From a virus: 31,319 nt of DNA. The stretch lies in the IMG/VR virus record IMGVR_UViG_3300047163_000236, positions 1 through 31,319 of that record; one strand, written 5' to 3'. Made by a program: the position numbers and the translations under genes. Below, piece by piece: positions 13,556 through 21,805 of this stretch (positions are counted from its first letter, which is position 1; the number at the start of each line of letters is the position of its first letter). The notes beneath the pieces were generated by a model that saw only the letters and a program-made list of their open reading frames with translations, did not search any database and was not told the DNA's origin.

Positions 13556-13969
13556 ATGTTACATTCTAACGCCACGCTCAATCTTGTCACTTTAGGGCCG
13601 ATCTTCGCTATACCGGTCTCTCTTGCGTTCTATGTCGTTTTTAGGCATTCAATCGGCAAATCTATACCAGGACTAGCTTTGTTATTTCTCGCTACACCTG
13701 GCATCTTGCTAGCTTATCTGTGGTGGCTTATTTTAGATGACAGTTTTTTGTACTATATTTGTTTTAGTATCATTATAATACCAACCAATGTCATATCTCC
13801 ATGTTTTGCGATTTACGCAGTTTTTTTGGCTTGTAAAAAAAACGACTTTGTAAAAATGTCAGACTTACAAAAAAAAATACTTATAATATCGATTGGATGC
13901 CTAGGCATCTTTTATGTATATGATCAGATTGTTGTTTTTACACTAATTCAATCTTTGAGAGATTTTTAA
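13556..13969 (+). CDS. Four-helix membrane protein in AT-rich DNA
   Basis: A 137-aa very hydrophobic protein with four probable transmembrane helices (about 10-29, 37-60, 64-92, 107-130) and a charged loop ACKKNDFVKMSDLQKK between the third and fourth. Base composition is strikingly different from its surroundings (only 16 of 60 bases are G or C at 13741-13800), a sign of recent acquisition. No recognised domain. It ends 17 bases before the lysozyme-like gene. I consider an immunity protein against that gene's product the most interesting option, but nothing in the sequence proves it. Confidence 0.6.
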   Translation: MLHSNATLNLVTLGPIFAIPVSLAFYVVFRHSIGKSIPGLALLFLATPGILLAYLWWLILDDSFLYYICFSIIIIPTNVISPCFAIYAVFLACKKNDFVKMSDLQKKILIISIGCLGIFYVYDQIVVFTLIQSLRDF

Positions 13970-13986
13970 CATCAAAAGTGAGAAAA

Positions 13987-15468
13987 ATGGCCGTCTATAT
14001 TCCCCGTCCGGGCAAATCAAATACTGATCCGCAACCTTATGATAAAGCCGCTCTTCGGTATTTGAAAGATAACGAGTCAACTATAAATCTTGTTTCCTCT
14101 GATCTTGGTGTTTCCCCGAACGCCGTTGCGGGCAGTATGGCCCGGGAGATAACAAGATCCGATGGAGAAATATTGCCGGAACATGCCCTTCACGCGGTTT
14201 TGTTTGATCTCGCAAAGTTAAAGTCTGAGCAAAGCTATGAGGAGGAGTACCAGAAGGATTTACAAGACATTGCTCGAAACCCAGGTATTCTAGACGGTAA
14301 CCCATGGGGAAGATACCTCTCTTACCCTACCGTTCGGGATATCGGACCGGGTTCGATTAAAGTCTTTACCGCCATTCAGATAATAAAGCAGTACCAAGAG
14401 ACGGCGCAAGCTAAGGCACTCGGGTTAGATAAATATAAGTTGACCGACTTGAAGGCTATTGTTCATGATCTGAACGATCCGGCCAACCCGCTTAGTATCA
14501 AAATCGCCGGACTGGTCGTCTTGAATGGCCAAAAATTCTTCTCCGATAAATCCATTGCCGGAATTCCTTGGGCAAAGTTGACGAAGGAACAACAGGATGC
14601 CGCGCTAACCGCCTATTATACGGTTGGTGAGCATGCGGTTAGCGTTGACATGGCGAAGAATGAGTTTTTCCCTTTTGCGCCTGGGCCGAAGGGCGGCAAG
14701 GTGGGTCCCTGGATTTTATTCGGTAATAATTATTCAAATCTGAATACTATACTTGCGAAAGGCAGATCACTCGGCCTTTCGGTTGCCCCGGTTGCGCGGC
14801 CAAAGCCACCGCGAAAAGCGCAGCCCGAATATATGAAACACGCTGGAACGGGTGCGATGCTGGCTCCCGCACGGAAGGTTTTGGATTTGCTTCCGGTAGG
14901 TACAAATTATATTGCAAATATAGCGGCGGCAGTGGAGGCGGCAAATGTACCGGCAGCGAAGTATATGGCGGCGGCGGGAGGCTTGCCGCAATCTTTAGCG
15001 CCCCGGCTGTGGGCTGAGTTACCTGCTGACGTCAACCGGCGTGGGAGCACCTATACAGCGCTGGCGCAAGGACAGCCAGGCAGCTTAGTTAGTGAATTGT
15101 ATCTGGCGATGAAAGATAGGACCGCAATGGCGCTATGGGTTGCCGGTGCGGCAGCTTCGGCGCCGGTGTTTTCGAGATTTTCCGCAATCGAGCGGCGGAC
15201 ATTGCCTAGCATCTCGCCGATAGGGCGCCGTGCGCGGGACGAGGTTTCGGCTGAGCCTTTGGTTGCGCGAAGCGCGGAGAGCGCTATGCCCGCGGCCGGC
15301 CAATATGCAGCCCCGGTTTTGCCGGCGGGGCAAAAAATTGATCAGCGGCGGTTGCGCGGCGCGTTGGATGAGCTGTTGAGCCGGCAGGGGCGGTTGCCGC
15401 CTTCCGGCGGTGCGGCGTTCGACCCGCTGCTGACGCCGGCGTGGCCGGGGCTGCAACTGCCCGTTTGA
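13987..15468 (+). CDS. Lysozyme/transglycosylase-like domain fused to a phage tail C-terminus
   Basis: A 493-aa protein (ATG 13987; GTG at 13978 is possible). Residues 30-225 recall the lytic transglycosylase/lysozyme fold: SSDLGVSPNAVAGSMAREIT with a candidate catalytic Glu54, RDIGPGSIKVFTAIQII (117-133), which matches the usual glycine-rich motif, and DAALTAYYTVGEHAV (204-218), akin to the AYNAG motif. After about residue 265 the sequence is Pro/Ala-rich with weak hydrophobic stretches (NYIANIAAAVEAANVPAAKYM; MALWVAGAAASAPVF) and ends RGALDELLSRQGRLPP...FDPLLTPAWPGLQLPV. Base composition shifts from AT-rich to GC-rich within the gene, supporting a fusion. It has no long coiled coil, so it is not an ordinary tape measure protein. 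The enzyme role is inferred from motifs, and the tape-measure origin of the C-terminus from its position. Confidence 0.6.
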   Translation: MAVYIPRPGKSNTDPQPYDKAALRYLKDNESTINLVSSDLGVSPNAVAGSMAREITRSDGEILPEHALHAVLFDLAKLKSEQSYEEEYQKDLQDIARNPGILDGNPWGRYLSYPTVRDIGPGSIKVFTAIQIIKQYQETAQAKALGLDKYKLTDLKAIVHDLNDPANPLSIKIAGLVVLNGQKFFSDKSIAGIPWAKLTKEQQDAALTAYYTVGEHAVSVDMAKNEFFPFAPGPKGGKVGPWILFGNNYSNLNTILAKGRSLGLSVAPVARPKPPRKAQPEYMKHAGTGAMLAPARKVLDLLPVGTNYIANIAAAVEAANVPAAKYMAAAGGLPQSLAPRLWAELPADVNRRGSTYTALAQGQPGSLVSELYLAMKDRTAMALWVAGAAASAPVFSRFSAIERRTLPSISPIGRRARDEVSAEPLVARSAESAMPAAGQYAAPVLPAGQKIDQRRLRGALDELLSRQGRLPPSGGAAFDPLLTPAWPGLQLPV

Positions 15469-15476
15469 GGGGTGAC

Positions 15477-16175
15477 ATGAGCCAAGTAATTTTGACCCTG
15501 GGCGGCGTGAAATTCCAGGATTTTGAAGTGCCCGAGCAGATACGCTTTGGCGGCGGGCAGCGCCTGGCGGTGCATGAGCTGATCGGCGGCGGCCGGTTGG
15601 TGGATGCGCTGGGCGATGATGCCGGGGAGGTTGTATTTTCCGGAATCTTTTCCGGCAGTGATGCGGCATTGCGCGCGCAAACTTTGGATGCCGCGCGGGC
15701 GGAAGGTGCCGAGATTCCGCTGGTATGGGATGGGTTTTACTACACCGTCATTATCGCGGAGTTCGCGGCGGAGTACAACAAGCCCTGGTGGATTCCGTTT
15801 GCCATACGCTGCGCGGTGGTGGTTGACCCCGCCACTGCGTTTGACTCTTTGCTGGCGCCCGTTTCCAGTTTGATCAGCGGTGATATTTACGCGGCCTCGG
15901 CTCTGCTCTCGCTTGCGGGGTTGCCAGCGGGCGCCCTCGGTCGAGCGACGGCGGCTGGCCTAGCGGCCGTGCAGGCGGATATTGCGGGGGGACTTTCCAG
16001 CATGGGCAATTTGCTTGGCGGCAATGTGGCGGCGCTGAATGCGGCGCCGGATGCACTCACGGGTATTGGCGCGCTGAACCACATATCGGCAAACACAGGT
16101 GCTCTAGCGGGCTTGAGCGGCGTGAGCGGTTATGTGAACAGGGCCGCAACAAATCTGGCGGATGAACTTCTATGA
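15477..16175 (+). CDS. Baseplate/tail adaptor protein
   Basis: A 232-aa protein beginning at ATG 15477 with GAGGGG just upstream. The N-terminal half carries the pattern of tail proteins found beside LysM-type baseplate genes: FEVPEQIRFGGGQRLAVHELIGGGR, VVFSGIFSGSDAALRAQTLD, and YTVIIAEFAAEYNKPWWIPF. The C-terminal half is Ala/Gly-rich and helical (LAGLPAGALGRATAAGLAAV). It probably bridges the tape measure end and the hub. It overlaps the next gene by ATGA. Confidence 0.7.
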   Translation: MSQVILTLGGVKFQDFEVPEQIRFGGGQRLAVHELIGGGRLVDALGDDAGEVVFSGIFSGSDAALRAQTLDAARAEGAEIPLVWDGFYYTVIIAEFAAEYNKPWWIPFAIRCAVVVDPATAFDSLLAPVSSLISGDIYAASALLSLAGLPAGALGRATAAGLAAVQADIAGGLSSMGNLLGGNVAALNAAPDALTGIGALNHISANTGALAGLSGVSGYVNRAATNLADELL

Positions 16176-16360
16176 GCGTGCAAACGGTAACCGTGGCCGG
16201 CGGCAATTTGTTCAAGCTGGCCGCTGTGTATTTGAATGACGCAACACAATGGAACCGCATTGCGCAGGCGAATGGCCTTTCCGACCCCGTGTTGAACGGG
16301 TTGAACACGCTGGTGATTCCGCCGGTGAACCCGAATGCGGGGGGCGGCATTGCCGGTTAG
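16172..16360 (+). CDS. LysM-like tail protein X
   Basis: A 62-aa protein forming a single LysM-like fold: VTVAGGNLFKLAAVYLNDATQWNRIAQANGL, then a short turn and NGLNTLVIPP. This is the composition and size of P2 gpX-type proteins that sit in the baseplate centre next to the hub. The start overlaps the previous stop (ATGA at 16172-16175) and the end overlaps the hub gene by 26 bp. The glycine-rich tail (NAGGGIAG) is partly a consequence of that overlap. Confidence 0.85.
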   Translation: MSVQTVTVAGGNLFKLAAVYLNDATQWNRIAQANGLSDPVLNGLNTLVIPPVNPNAGGGIAG

Positions 16361-17324
16361 CCAGCCGCAGGTGCGGGTGAGCATTGGCGATGCGATTTTG
16401 CCTGGCGCCATTTCACTGGAAGTGGAAAAGGTTGCGTATTTTGCGGCCGGGCGGTTTGTGGTGACAATGCCGCTGCGTGGGAACACGGCGTTTTATGCTT
16501 CGCTTGGTTTGCAGACGATTACAATCAGCATTGCCGTGAACCCCGCGGGGTATTTGGAACTGCTGACCGGGCAGATTGATAATATCAGGATCGACCTGGC
16601 GGAGACCACCGCGACATTGTCCGGGCGGGATCTCTCGGCGCGGTTGATTGATACCGAAATATCCGAGACATTTGCCAACCAGACCGCGAGCCAGATTGCA
16701 ACCACCATCGCGGCGCGCCATGGGCTGGTGCCGAATGTCACCGCCACGGTAACGCCGGTTGGGCAGTATTACGAGTTGGACCATGCCCGCAGCGCGCTCT
16801 CGCTGCATTCACGGGCGGGCACTGAGTGGAACATGCTCTCCCTGCTGGCGAAGGCGGAGAATTTTGGGCTTTCCGTGACGGGGACGACGTTGAATTTCGG
16901 CCCCGTTGCGGCGGGGATTCCGGTTGTTCTCGCACCGCAAAGTTGCATTTCGCTCGAACTTGATGTTGCGACGACCATACCGGCAGCCACGACGGTGAAG
17001 TCCTGGAATACGCGCAACAAAACGGTGGTGACGCAGTCGGCTGGAAGTGGAACGGGAAATTCAACCACGCTAATCCGGCCGAACCTGACCAGCGCGCAGG
17101 CGAGCAGCCTGGCGGCAAACCATCTATCCGTGCTTGCGCGGCATGGCACGATTCTGCGGGCGACAATCCCCGGTGAGACGGCGCTGACGCCGGCATCGGT
17201 GATTTTGCTGACGGGGACAAATTCCTCGCTCGACCAGAGCTATGCGATTGATGCGATTATCAGATCGGTTGATGGGCGCAACGGCTTTACCGAGACCATT
17301 CACGCGCACGCTTTACCCGCTTAA
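16335..17324 (+). CDS. Baseplate hub protein (gpD-like)
   Basis: A 329-aa protein, homologous in style to P2 gpD and Mu gp44 hub subunits. The N-terminal beta domain includes ISLEVEKVAYFAAGRFVVTMPL and LLTGQIDNIRIDLAETTATLSGRDLSARLIDTEI, the latter a hallmark of hub proteins (GRDL..LID). A middle helical segment (TASQIATTIAARHGL) and LSLHSRAGTEWNMLSLLAKAENFGL also match. It forms the trimer at the baseplate centre on which tube and spike meet. I annotate from the ATG at 16335; a TTG at 16350 with less overlap is possible. Confidence 0.85.
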   Translation: MRGAALPVSQPQVRVSIGDAILPGAISLEVEKVAYFAAGRFVVTMPLRGNTAFYASLGLQTITISIAVNPAGYLELLTGQIDNIRIDLAETTATLSGRDLSARLIDTEISETFANQTASQIATTIAARHGLVPNVTATVTPVGQYYELDHARSALSLHSRAGTEWNMLSLLAKAENFGLSVTGTTLNFGPVAAGIPVVLAPQSCISLELDVATTIPAATTVKSWNTRNKTVVTQSAGSGTGNSTTLIRPNLTSAQASSLAANHLSVLARHGTILRATIPGETALTPASVILLTGTNSSLDQSYAIDAIIRSVDGRNGFTETIHAHALPA

Positions 17325-17335
17325 GGAATTTTGGT

Positions 17336-17881
17336 TTGGACCGTTTCTGGAATGCCGTGAAGGCGCAAGCCGGCGCGCTGGATGGGCTGGCCGGCGTGGC
17401 ACGGTTCGGGCTGGTATCCAGCTTCGACCCCGCCGCCTATGCCGCGCGCGTTCTCATGCAGCCGGAAAATGTGCTGAGCGGCTGGTTACCGATTTTGTCA
17501 GCCTGGGTCGGCAATGGCTGGGGCCTGGCGGCGCCGCTCACGCCGGGTGACCAAGTGCTGGTGATCGCGCAGGAAGCGGACGCGGAGCATGGGGTGGTTC
17601 TCGGCTGCGTATGGTCCGCGGTGGACAAGCCCGGCGGCGCGCCGAGCGGTGAGCTTTGGTTGCAGCACCAATCAGGAAGTTTTGTGAAACTGCACAATGA
17701 CGGGACGATTGCGATGCAGGCGGCAACGGTGAACGTGACAGGCAATTTGGTGGTGAGCGGCGATATCTCGGATAAAAACGGTGCGCACGGCACGCTGGCG
17801 GCTTTGCGCAACGCGCATGATGAGCATGTGCACGCGGACGGCCAAGGTGGCGTGACCGGCCTGCCATCGGTGACCGTGTAA
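17336..17881 (+). CDS. Baseplate spike (gpV-like), HxH tip
   Basis: A 181-aa cell-puncturing spike. The start is a TTG at 17336 with AAGGA eight bases upstream; no ATG fits. An OB-fold follows (LVSSFDPAAYAARVLMQPE...LSGWLPILSAW, LTPGDQVLVIAQEAD, GVVLGCVW). Then a repetitive beta helix, SGSFVKLHNDGTIAMQAATV and NVTGNLVVSGDISDKNG, leads to a tip with AHDEHVHADGQGGVTG. The HVH pair near the end is the metal-binding type seen at P2 and phi92 spike tips. It trimerises below the hub and pierces the outer membrane on sheath contraction. Confidence 0.88.
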   Translation: MDRFWNAVKAQAGALDGLAGVARFGLVSSFDPAAYAARVLMQPENVLSGWLPILSAWVGNGWGLAAPLTPGDQVLVIAQEADAEHGVVLGCVWSAVDKPGGAPSGELWLQHQSGSFVKLHNDGTIAMQAATVNVTGNLVVSGDISDKNGAHGTLAALRNAHDEHVHADGQGGVTGLPSVTV

Positions 17882-18243
17882 TGGCGGATCTGGCATTGCT
17901 GTTCGGCGGGGATTTATCCGTGGGGCCGACGGGGGATATTGCGGTGGCGGATGGGGCGGCACTAACGCAGCAGCGTGTGCTCCGCCGGCTGCTCACGAAT
18001 GCCGGAGACTATATCTGGCAACTCACCTATGGCGCGGGGCTGGGCCAATTTGTTGGCCAGCCAGGTGCGGTGGCGGCCATACAGGCGGTGACGCGCGCGC
18101 AAATGCTGCGGGAAACTGCCGTCGCGGCCAGCCCCGCGCCGGTGATCAGCGCGAGTTCGGCCACGGACGGAACGGTTTCGCTATCGGTGCAATACGCCGA
18201 TGCGGCGACGCAGCAGACCAATCTACTCAGTTTTTCAGTATAG
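17881..18243 (+). CDS. Baseplate wedge protein (gpW/gp25-like)
   Basis: A 120-aa protein that matches the gp25/gpW family: DLSVGPTGDIAVADGAALTQQRVLRRLLTNAGDYIW, then YGAGLGQFVGQPG. The core wedge subunit of contractile baseplates, it connects sheath and hub during contraction. The start shares its first base with the preceding stop (TAATG). Position between spike and gpJ-like genes is exactly as in P2. Confidence 0.88.
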   Translation: MADLALLFGGDLSVGPTGDIAVADGAALTQQRVLRRLLTNAGDYIWQLTYGAGLGQFVGQPGAVAAIQAVTRAQMLRETAVAASPAPVISASSATDGTVSLSVQYADAATQQTNLLSFSV

Positions 18244-18249
18244 GGCATC

Positions 18250-19374
18250 ATGCAATTATCGTTGCAGAATTTCTCCACTTTGGTGGAGGGGATGGCGGCT
18301 GCCGTGCAGGGGGCCGCGAGCAATTTGCTTGATCTGACGGCAGGTTCCGTATTGCGGGCGATTCTGGAGGCGAATGCCTCCATCGCGCTTTGGCTGCAAT
18401 GGCTCATCGTGCAGGTGCTGGCAACAACCAGGCTGGCGACGAGCACGGGGGCCGATTGCGACAGTTTTGGCGCGGATTTTGGATTTGTGCGGCTTGGCGC
18501 CGTGGCGGCGATTGGCCAGGTGACATTCTCGCGGTTTACGCCAAGTGTCGCGGCGTTTATTCCGGTGGGTACTACCGTTGCCACATCCTCCAACGCGACA
18601 AGTTTCACGGTGACGGCTGATCCCGCGAATCCTGCATACAGCGCCGCCGCCAGTGGCTATAATCTGGCGGCGGGCGTGGCGAGCGTGACGGTTCCGGTAG
18701 CCGCGAATGTTCCAGGCAGCGCCGGCAATGTTCAGCCGGGCGCGATTGCGGTGGTAAGTTCCGCGCTGGCGGGTGTTGATACCGTAACGAATACCCTGGC
18801 GCTGACGAGCGGGCTGGATGCCGAGAGTGATGCAGCGTTCCGGGCACGGTTTGGGAATTATCTGGCGAGCCTTTCGAAAGCGACGGATGTGGCGGTGGGT
18901 GCCGCCATTGCGGCAGTTCAGCAGGGGCTGAGCTATGTGATCAGCGAGAACATCAACCAGGCTGGTGCGCCGCAGATGGGCCATTTTGTGGTGACGGTTG
19001 ATGATGGCTCTGGCACGCCGCCGGCGAGTTTGCTGAGTGCTGTGTGGCAGGCTGTGAATGCCGTGCGGCCGGTTGGCGCCAGTTTTGCGGTGCAAGGGCC
19101 ACTGGTAACACCAGCTAATGTGTCTCTAACGATCATGACTCTTCCGGGCGTATCGCACCAAACGGTGGTTGCCGTTGTTGCGGCGGCGATTGAAAACTAC
19201 ATTGCGTCCCTCGGTGTGGGTGCCACGCTGAGTTACACCCGGCTTGCGCAGTTGGCTTATGCGGCGTCTGGTTCGGTTACGAATATTTCCGCGGTGCTGC
19301 TGAATGGCGGAACGGCGGATCTGGCGCCGCCCTTGTTCGGCGTGGTGCGCACTGGCACGGTCACGGTTTCCTGA
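18250..19374 (+). CDS. Baseplate wedge protein J (gpJ-like)
   Basis: A 374-aa baseplate component. Diagnostic parts are TAGSVLRAILEANASIALWLQWLIVQVL near the N-terminus, ASTGADCDSFGADFGFVRL, the repeated beta segments (GTTVATSSNATSFTVTAD; GYNLAAGVASVTVPVAANVPGSAGNVQPG), and GLDAESDAAFRARFGNYLASLSKATDVAVGAAIAAV, which is typical of the gpJ/Mu gp47 family. The C-terminus PLFGVVRTGTVTVS is also family-like. Together with gpW- and gpI-type proteins it makes the wedges. Confidence 0.9.
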   Translation: MQLSLQNFSTLVEGMAAAVQGAASNLLDLTAGSVLRAILEANASIALWLQWLIVQVLATTRLATSTGADCDSFGADFGFVRLGAVAAIGQVTFSRFTPSVAAFIPVGTTVATSSNATSFTVTADPANPAYSAAASGYNLAAGVASVTVPVAANVPGSAGNVQPGAIAVVSSALAGVDTVTNTLALTSGLDAESDAAFRARFGNYLASLSKATDVAVGAAIAAVQQGLSYVISENINQAGAPQMGHFVVTVDDGSGTPPASLLSAVWQAVNAVRPVGASFAVQGPLVTPANVSLTIMTLPGVSHQTVVAVVAAAIENYIASLGVGATLSYTRLAQLAYAASGSVTNISAVLLNGGTADLAPPLFGVVRTGTVTVS

Positions 19375-19376
19375 CC

Positions 19377-20036
19377 ATGACGGGCGACACTTCCGATATG
19401 CTGGCGCGGCTTAAATCCGTTTTGCCGGCGCGCTGGTTTGGTGATACCACGCCGATCCTGGATGCGGTTCTGACCGGAATCGCAACGGCATGGAGCGGCC
19501 TGTACGCGCTGTTGGCGAATGTAAAAGTGCAGGCGCGCATCGCCACCGCATCCAGCATATTTCTGGACATCGCGTCCACGGATTATTTCGGCACCAGCCT
19601 GCCGCGCCGGAATGGCGAGGCGGACGGAGCCTTCAGTGTGCGCATCCGCGCCAATCTGGTGCTGCCCCGCGCCACGCGGGCCGGGCTAAGTTTTGTACTG
19701 CAAAACCTTACAGGCCGGGCGCCGATTATTTTTGAACCGCTCAACGCGGCGGATACTGGCGGATATAATTCAAACGCGCTCGGCTACGGCACTACCGGCG
19801 CTTATGGCAGCGCGAACCTGCCGTTCCAGTTTTTCGTCACCGCCTATCGCCCGAACGCGACACCAGTCAGCAATGCCGGCGGCTATAATGCAGGCCCCGG
19901 CGGCTACAACAATGCGCCGATGGTCTACGCCGACACAGCACAGGCACCGGGCGCGATTGATGACGCGGATATTTATGCGGCCGCCGCCGCGGTGCTGCCG
20001 GTTGCCAGCATTGCCTGGATGAACATTTCAAACTGA
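19377..20036 (+). CDS. Tail protein I (gpI-like) fibre adaptor
   Basis: A 219-aa protein two bases after the gpJ-like gene. The opening MLARLKSVLPARWFGDTTPILDAVLTGIATAW and the FLDIASTDYFGTSLPRRNGEADGAFSVRIRANLVLPRATRAGL region match phage tail proteins that end the baseplate cluster and hold the fibres. A tyrosine/glycine/asparagine-rich stretch (GGYNSNALGYGTTGAYG, GGYNAGPGGYNNAP) forms an exposed loop or short repeat. It is the physical link from baseplate to receptor-binding proteins. Confidence 0.85.
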   Translation: MTGDTSDMLARLKSVLPARWFGDTTPILDAVLTGIATAWSGLYALLANVKVQARIATASSIFLDIASTDYFGTSLPRRNGEADGAFSVRIRANLVLPRATRAGLSFVLQNLTGRAPIIFEPLNAADTGGYNSNALGYGTTGAYGSANLPFQFFVTAYRPNATPVSNAGGYNAGPGGYNNAPMVYADTAQAPGAIDDADIYAAAAAVLPVASIAWMNISN

Positions 20037-20045
20037 GGTTTCAAC

Positions 20046-21299
20046 ATGGATCGTAATATCGTCTATCCGGGGAGCATTCCGCTGGATACGGATATTCTTG
20101 GGCTCAATCGCAATGCCATGGTCGGCATTGGCGCGCTCACCGCCGCCGTTCTGGGCGGCACTGTGGTGGCGGATGGGTTGGTTTGCACGCCAACATCACC
20201 GGCCTCGCTCACCGTGAATATCGGGCCGGGCAGCATCACGCAGCTTTCGCCGCTGGATGCGAATGCCTATGGCTCCCTGGCGGCGGATGTGGCTGACCAG
20301 CTTGTTAAAACCGGAATCAATCTGCAATCCACCAGCTTCACGCTGGCAGCACCCGCAAATTCCGGCCAGTCGATCAATTATCTCATCGAGGCGGCGTTTG
20401 ATGAGGCGGATGCTTCGCCTTCCGTGTTGCCCTACGTGAATGCGGCAAATCCGTCCCAACCTTATTCCGGGCCAAACAATTCCGGTACGGCGCAAAACAC
20501 CCAGCGCATTCAGCGCGTGCAATTGCAGTTGAAGCCAGGTGCTGCGGCGAATGCGGGTACGCAGGTAACACCGGTGGTGGATGCCGGTTGGGTGGGGCTT
20601 TACGTCATCACCGTGAATTTCGGGCAGACGGTGATAAATGCGCCCGGAATCGTTACGTTACCGGGCGCGCCGTTCGTCAACTTCAAACTTCCGGCGCTCA
20701 GGCCGGGCTTTTCATCCATGCAGGTGTTAACCTCCTCCGGCACGTTCGTGGTGCCGAATGGGGTGACGGCGGCGCGTGCCACGGTCATCGGCGGCGGCGG
20801 GGCGGGTGGATACCACAGCACCATGCCCAGCGGCGGCGGCGGTGCTGGCGGTGAAGCGGTGGGTATTGTTGCACTAACACCGGGTCAGACGGTTGGGGTG
20901 ACAGTCGGCGCTGGCGGCGCCGTGCCGGCCTCTCCGGGCAATGGCGGGCCGGGCGGAATGTCGAGTTTCGGGTTTTATATTTCCGCCACCGGCGGTGCTG
21001 GCGGCAGCGGCGGCACGACAACGCAGTTTGCAATGGCCGGCGGCGCCGGCGGTGCTGGCACTGGCGGGCAGATCAATCGCGGTGGTTCCTATGGCAGTGA
21101 TTCGATTGTGCTGGCATGCCGCGGCGGGGATGGCGGCGGGCCAGGCAATGGCCGGGCCTCCAGCGGGCCGATTAACGGGCTGAACGCAATCGGCTACGGC
21201 GGCGGTGGCGGCGGTGGCGGCACCACCACCACGGGAAGCCCGCCGGAGGGCTTCCAGGGCGGCAACGGCGCGCCTGGCATTGTTATTGTTGAATACTGA
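20046..21299 (+). CDS. Tail fibre protein with glycine-rich adhesin-like domain
   Basis: A 417-aa receptor-binding candidate. Residues 1-220 form a beta-rich shaft with YPGSIPLDTDILGLNRNAM and a baseplate-attachment look shared with phage tail proteins. From about residue 225 (20718 onward) a domain starts QVLTSSGTFVVPNGVTAARATVIGGGGAGG and continues with long glycine tracts (GGGGGGG near 21198-21219) to VIVEY. Such domains fold as polyglycine type II bundles in some adhesins (phage S16 gp38-like), and are widespread in phage fibres. It likely contacts the cell surface; host receptor unknown. Confidence 0.75.
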   Translation: MDRNIVYPGSIPLDTDILGLNRNAMVGIGALTAAVLGGTVVADGLVCTPTSPASLTVNIGPGSITQLSPLDANAYGSLAADVADQLVKTGINLQSTSFTLAAPANSGQSINYLIEAAFDEADASPSVLPYVNAANPSQPYSGPNNSGTAQNTQRIQRVQLQLKPGAAANAGTQVTPVVDAGWVGLYVITVNFGQTVINAPGIVTLPGAPFVNFKLPALRPGFSSMQVLTSSGTFVVPNGVTAARATVIGGGGAGGYHSTMPSGGGGAGGEAVGIVALTPGQTVGVTVGAGGAVPASPGNGGPGGMSSFGFYISATGGAGGSGGTTTQFAMAGGAGGAGTGGQINRGGSYGSDSIVLACRGGDGGGPGNGRASSGPINGLNAIGYGGGGGGGGTTTTGSPPEGFQGGNGAPGIVIVEY

Positions 21300-21311
21300 G
21301 GAGTCTCCGCC

Positions 21312-21794
21312 ATGAGCACGCCCGCCGCCCATTTATGGCGCCCATCCAACGCCCGCTATCTTCAGATTGACGGGTTCGTTCCCACGCCGCGCGGCCCGCA
21401 AGTGCCGCCGGCCACGCCGCTGAAATGGCCCGCGAAAGACCCCGGCGATACGCTGGATTATGTGTTCGATATCTCGCCCGCGCTAACGGCGAATCCTGGC
21501 GATTCAATCGCCGCACTCGATGTCGCGATCAGCCCGGATAATCCGGGTGATCTTACGCTCGTATCATCCAGCGCGGATGGCGCGCGGGCCGTGCTGTGGC
21601 TCACCGGCGGGCAGCCACTCACAAACTACACCGTCACCGTCACCATCACCACTACGGGCGGCCGCACGCTGGCGCGCAGCATCACACTGCCGGTCGTGTC
21701 GCTCGCCAGTGTTCCAGCACCGGCCTCGGCACTTACCACGCCAAGCGGCCAGGCTTTGACAGACCCAACCGGCACGCCACTGACGACAGATTGA
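21312..21794 (+). CDS. Small fibre/tail adaptor protein, Ig-like
   Basis: A 160-aa protein with a good GAGGAG site. After a short leader (LWRPSNARYLQIDGFVP) there is a stretch that reads as one immunoglobulin-like beta domain (TLDYVFDISPAL, ITLVS-like strands, LTNYTVTVTITTTGGRTLARSITLPVVS). It is often placed ahead of tailspike genes in related phages, where it may attach a spike to the fibre. The C-terminus is a flexible Ser/Thr/Pro tail. The domain is seen; the role is inferred. Confidence 0.6.
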   Translation: MSTPAAHLWRPSNARYLQIDGFVPTPRGPQVPPATPLKWPAKDPGDTLDYVFDISPALTANPGDSIAALDVAISPDNPGDLTLVSSSADGARAVLWLTGGQPLTNYTVTVTITTTGGRTLARSITLPVVSLASVPAPASALTTPSGQALTDPTGTPLTTD

Positions 21795-21805
21795 GGTTTT
21801 AATTC

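Noticed and set aside
12366-15468. Tape measure gene split by frameshifts
   Set aside because: The frames in this interval encode recognisable separate proteins with their own starts, and no long helical tape-measure-like sequence appears in other frames.
20718-21296. Glycine-codon repeats considered as a CRISPR array or variable-number repeat
   Set aside because: The GGCGGC tracts are irregular, in frame, and encode a glycine-rich adhesin-like domain.
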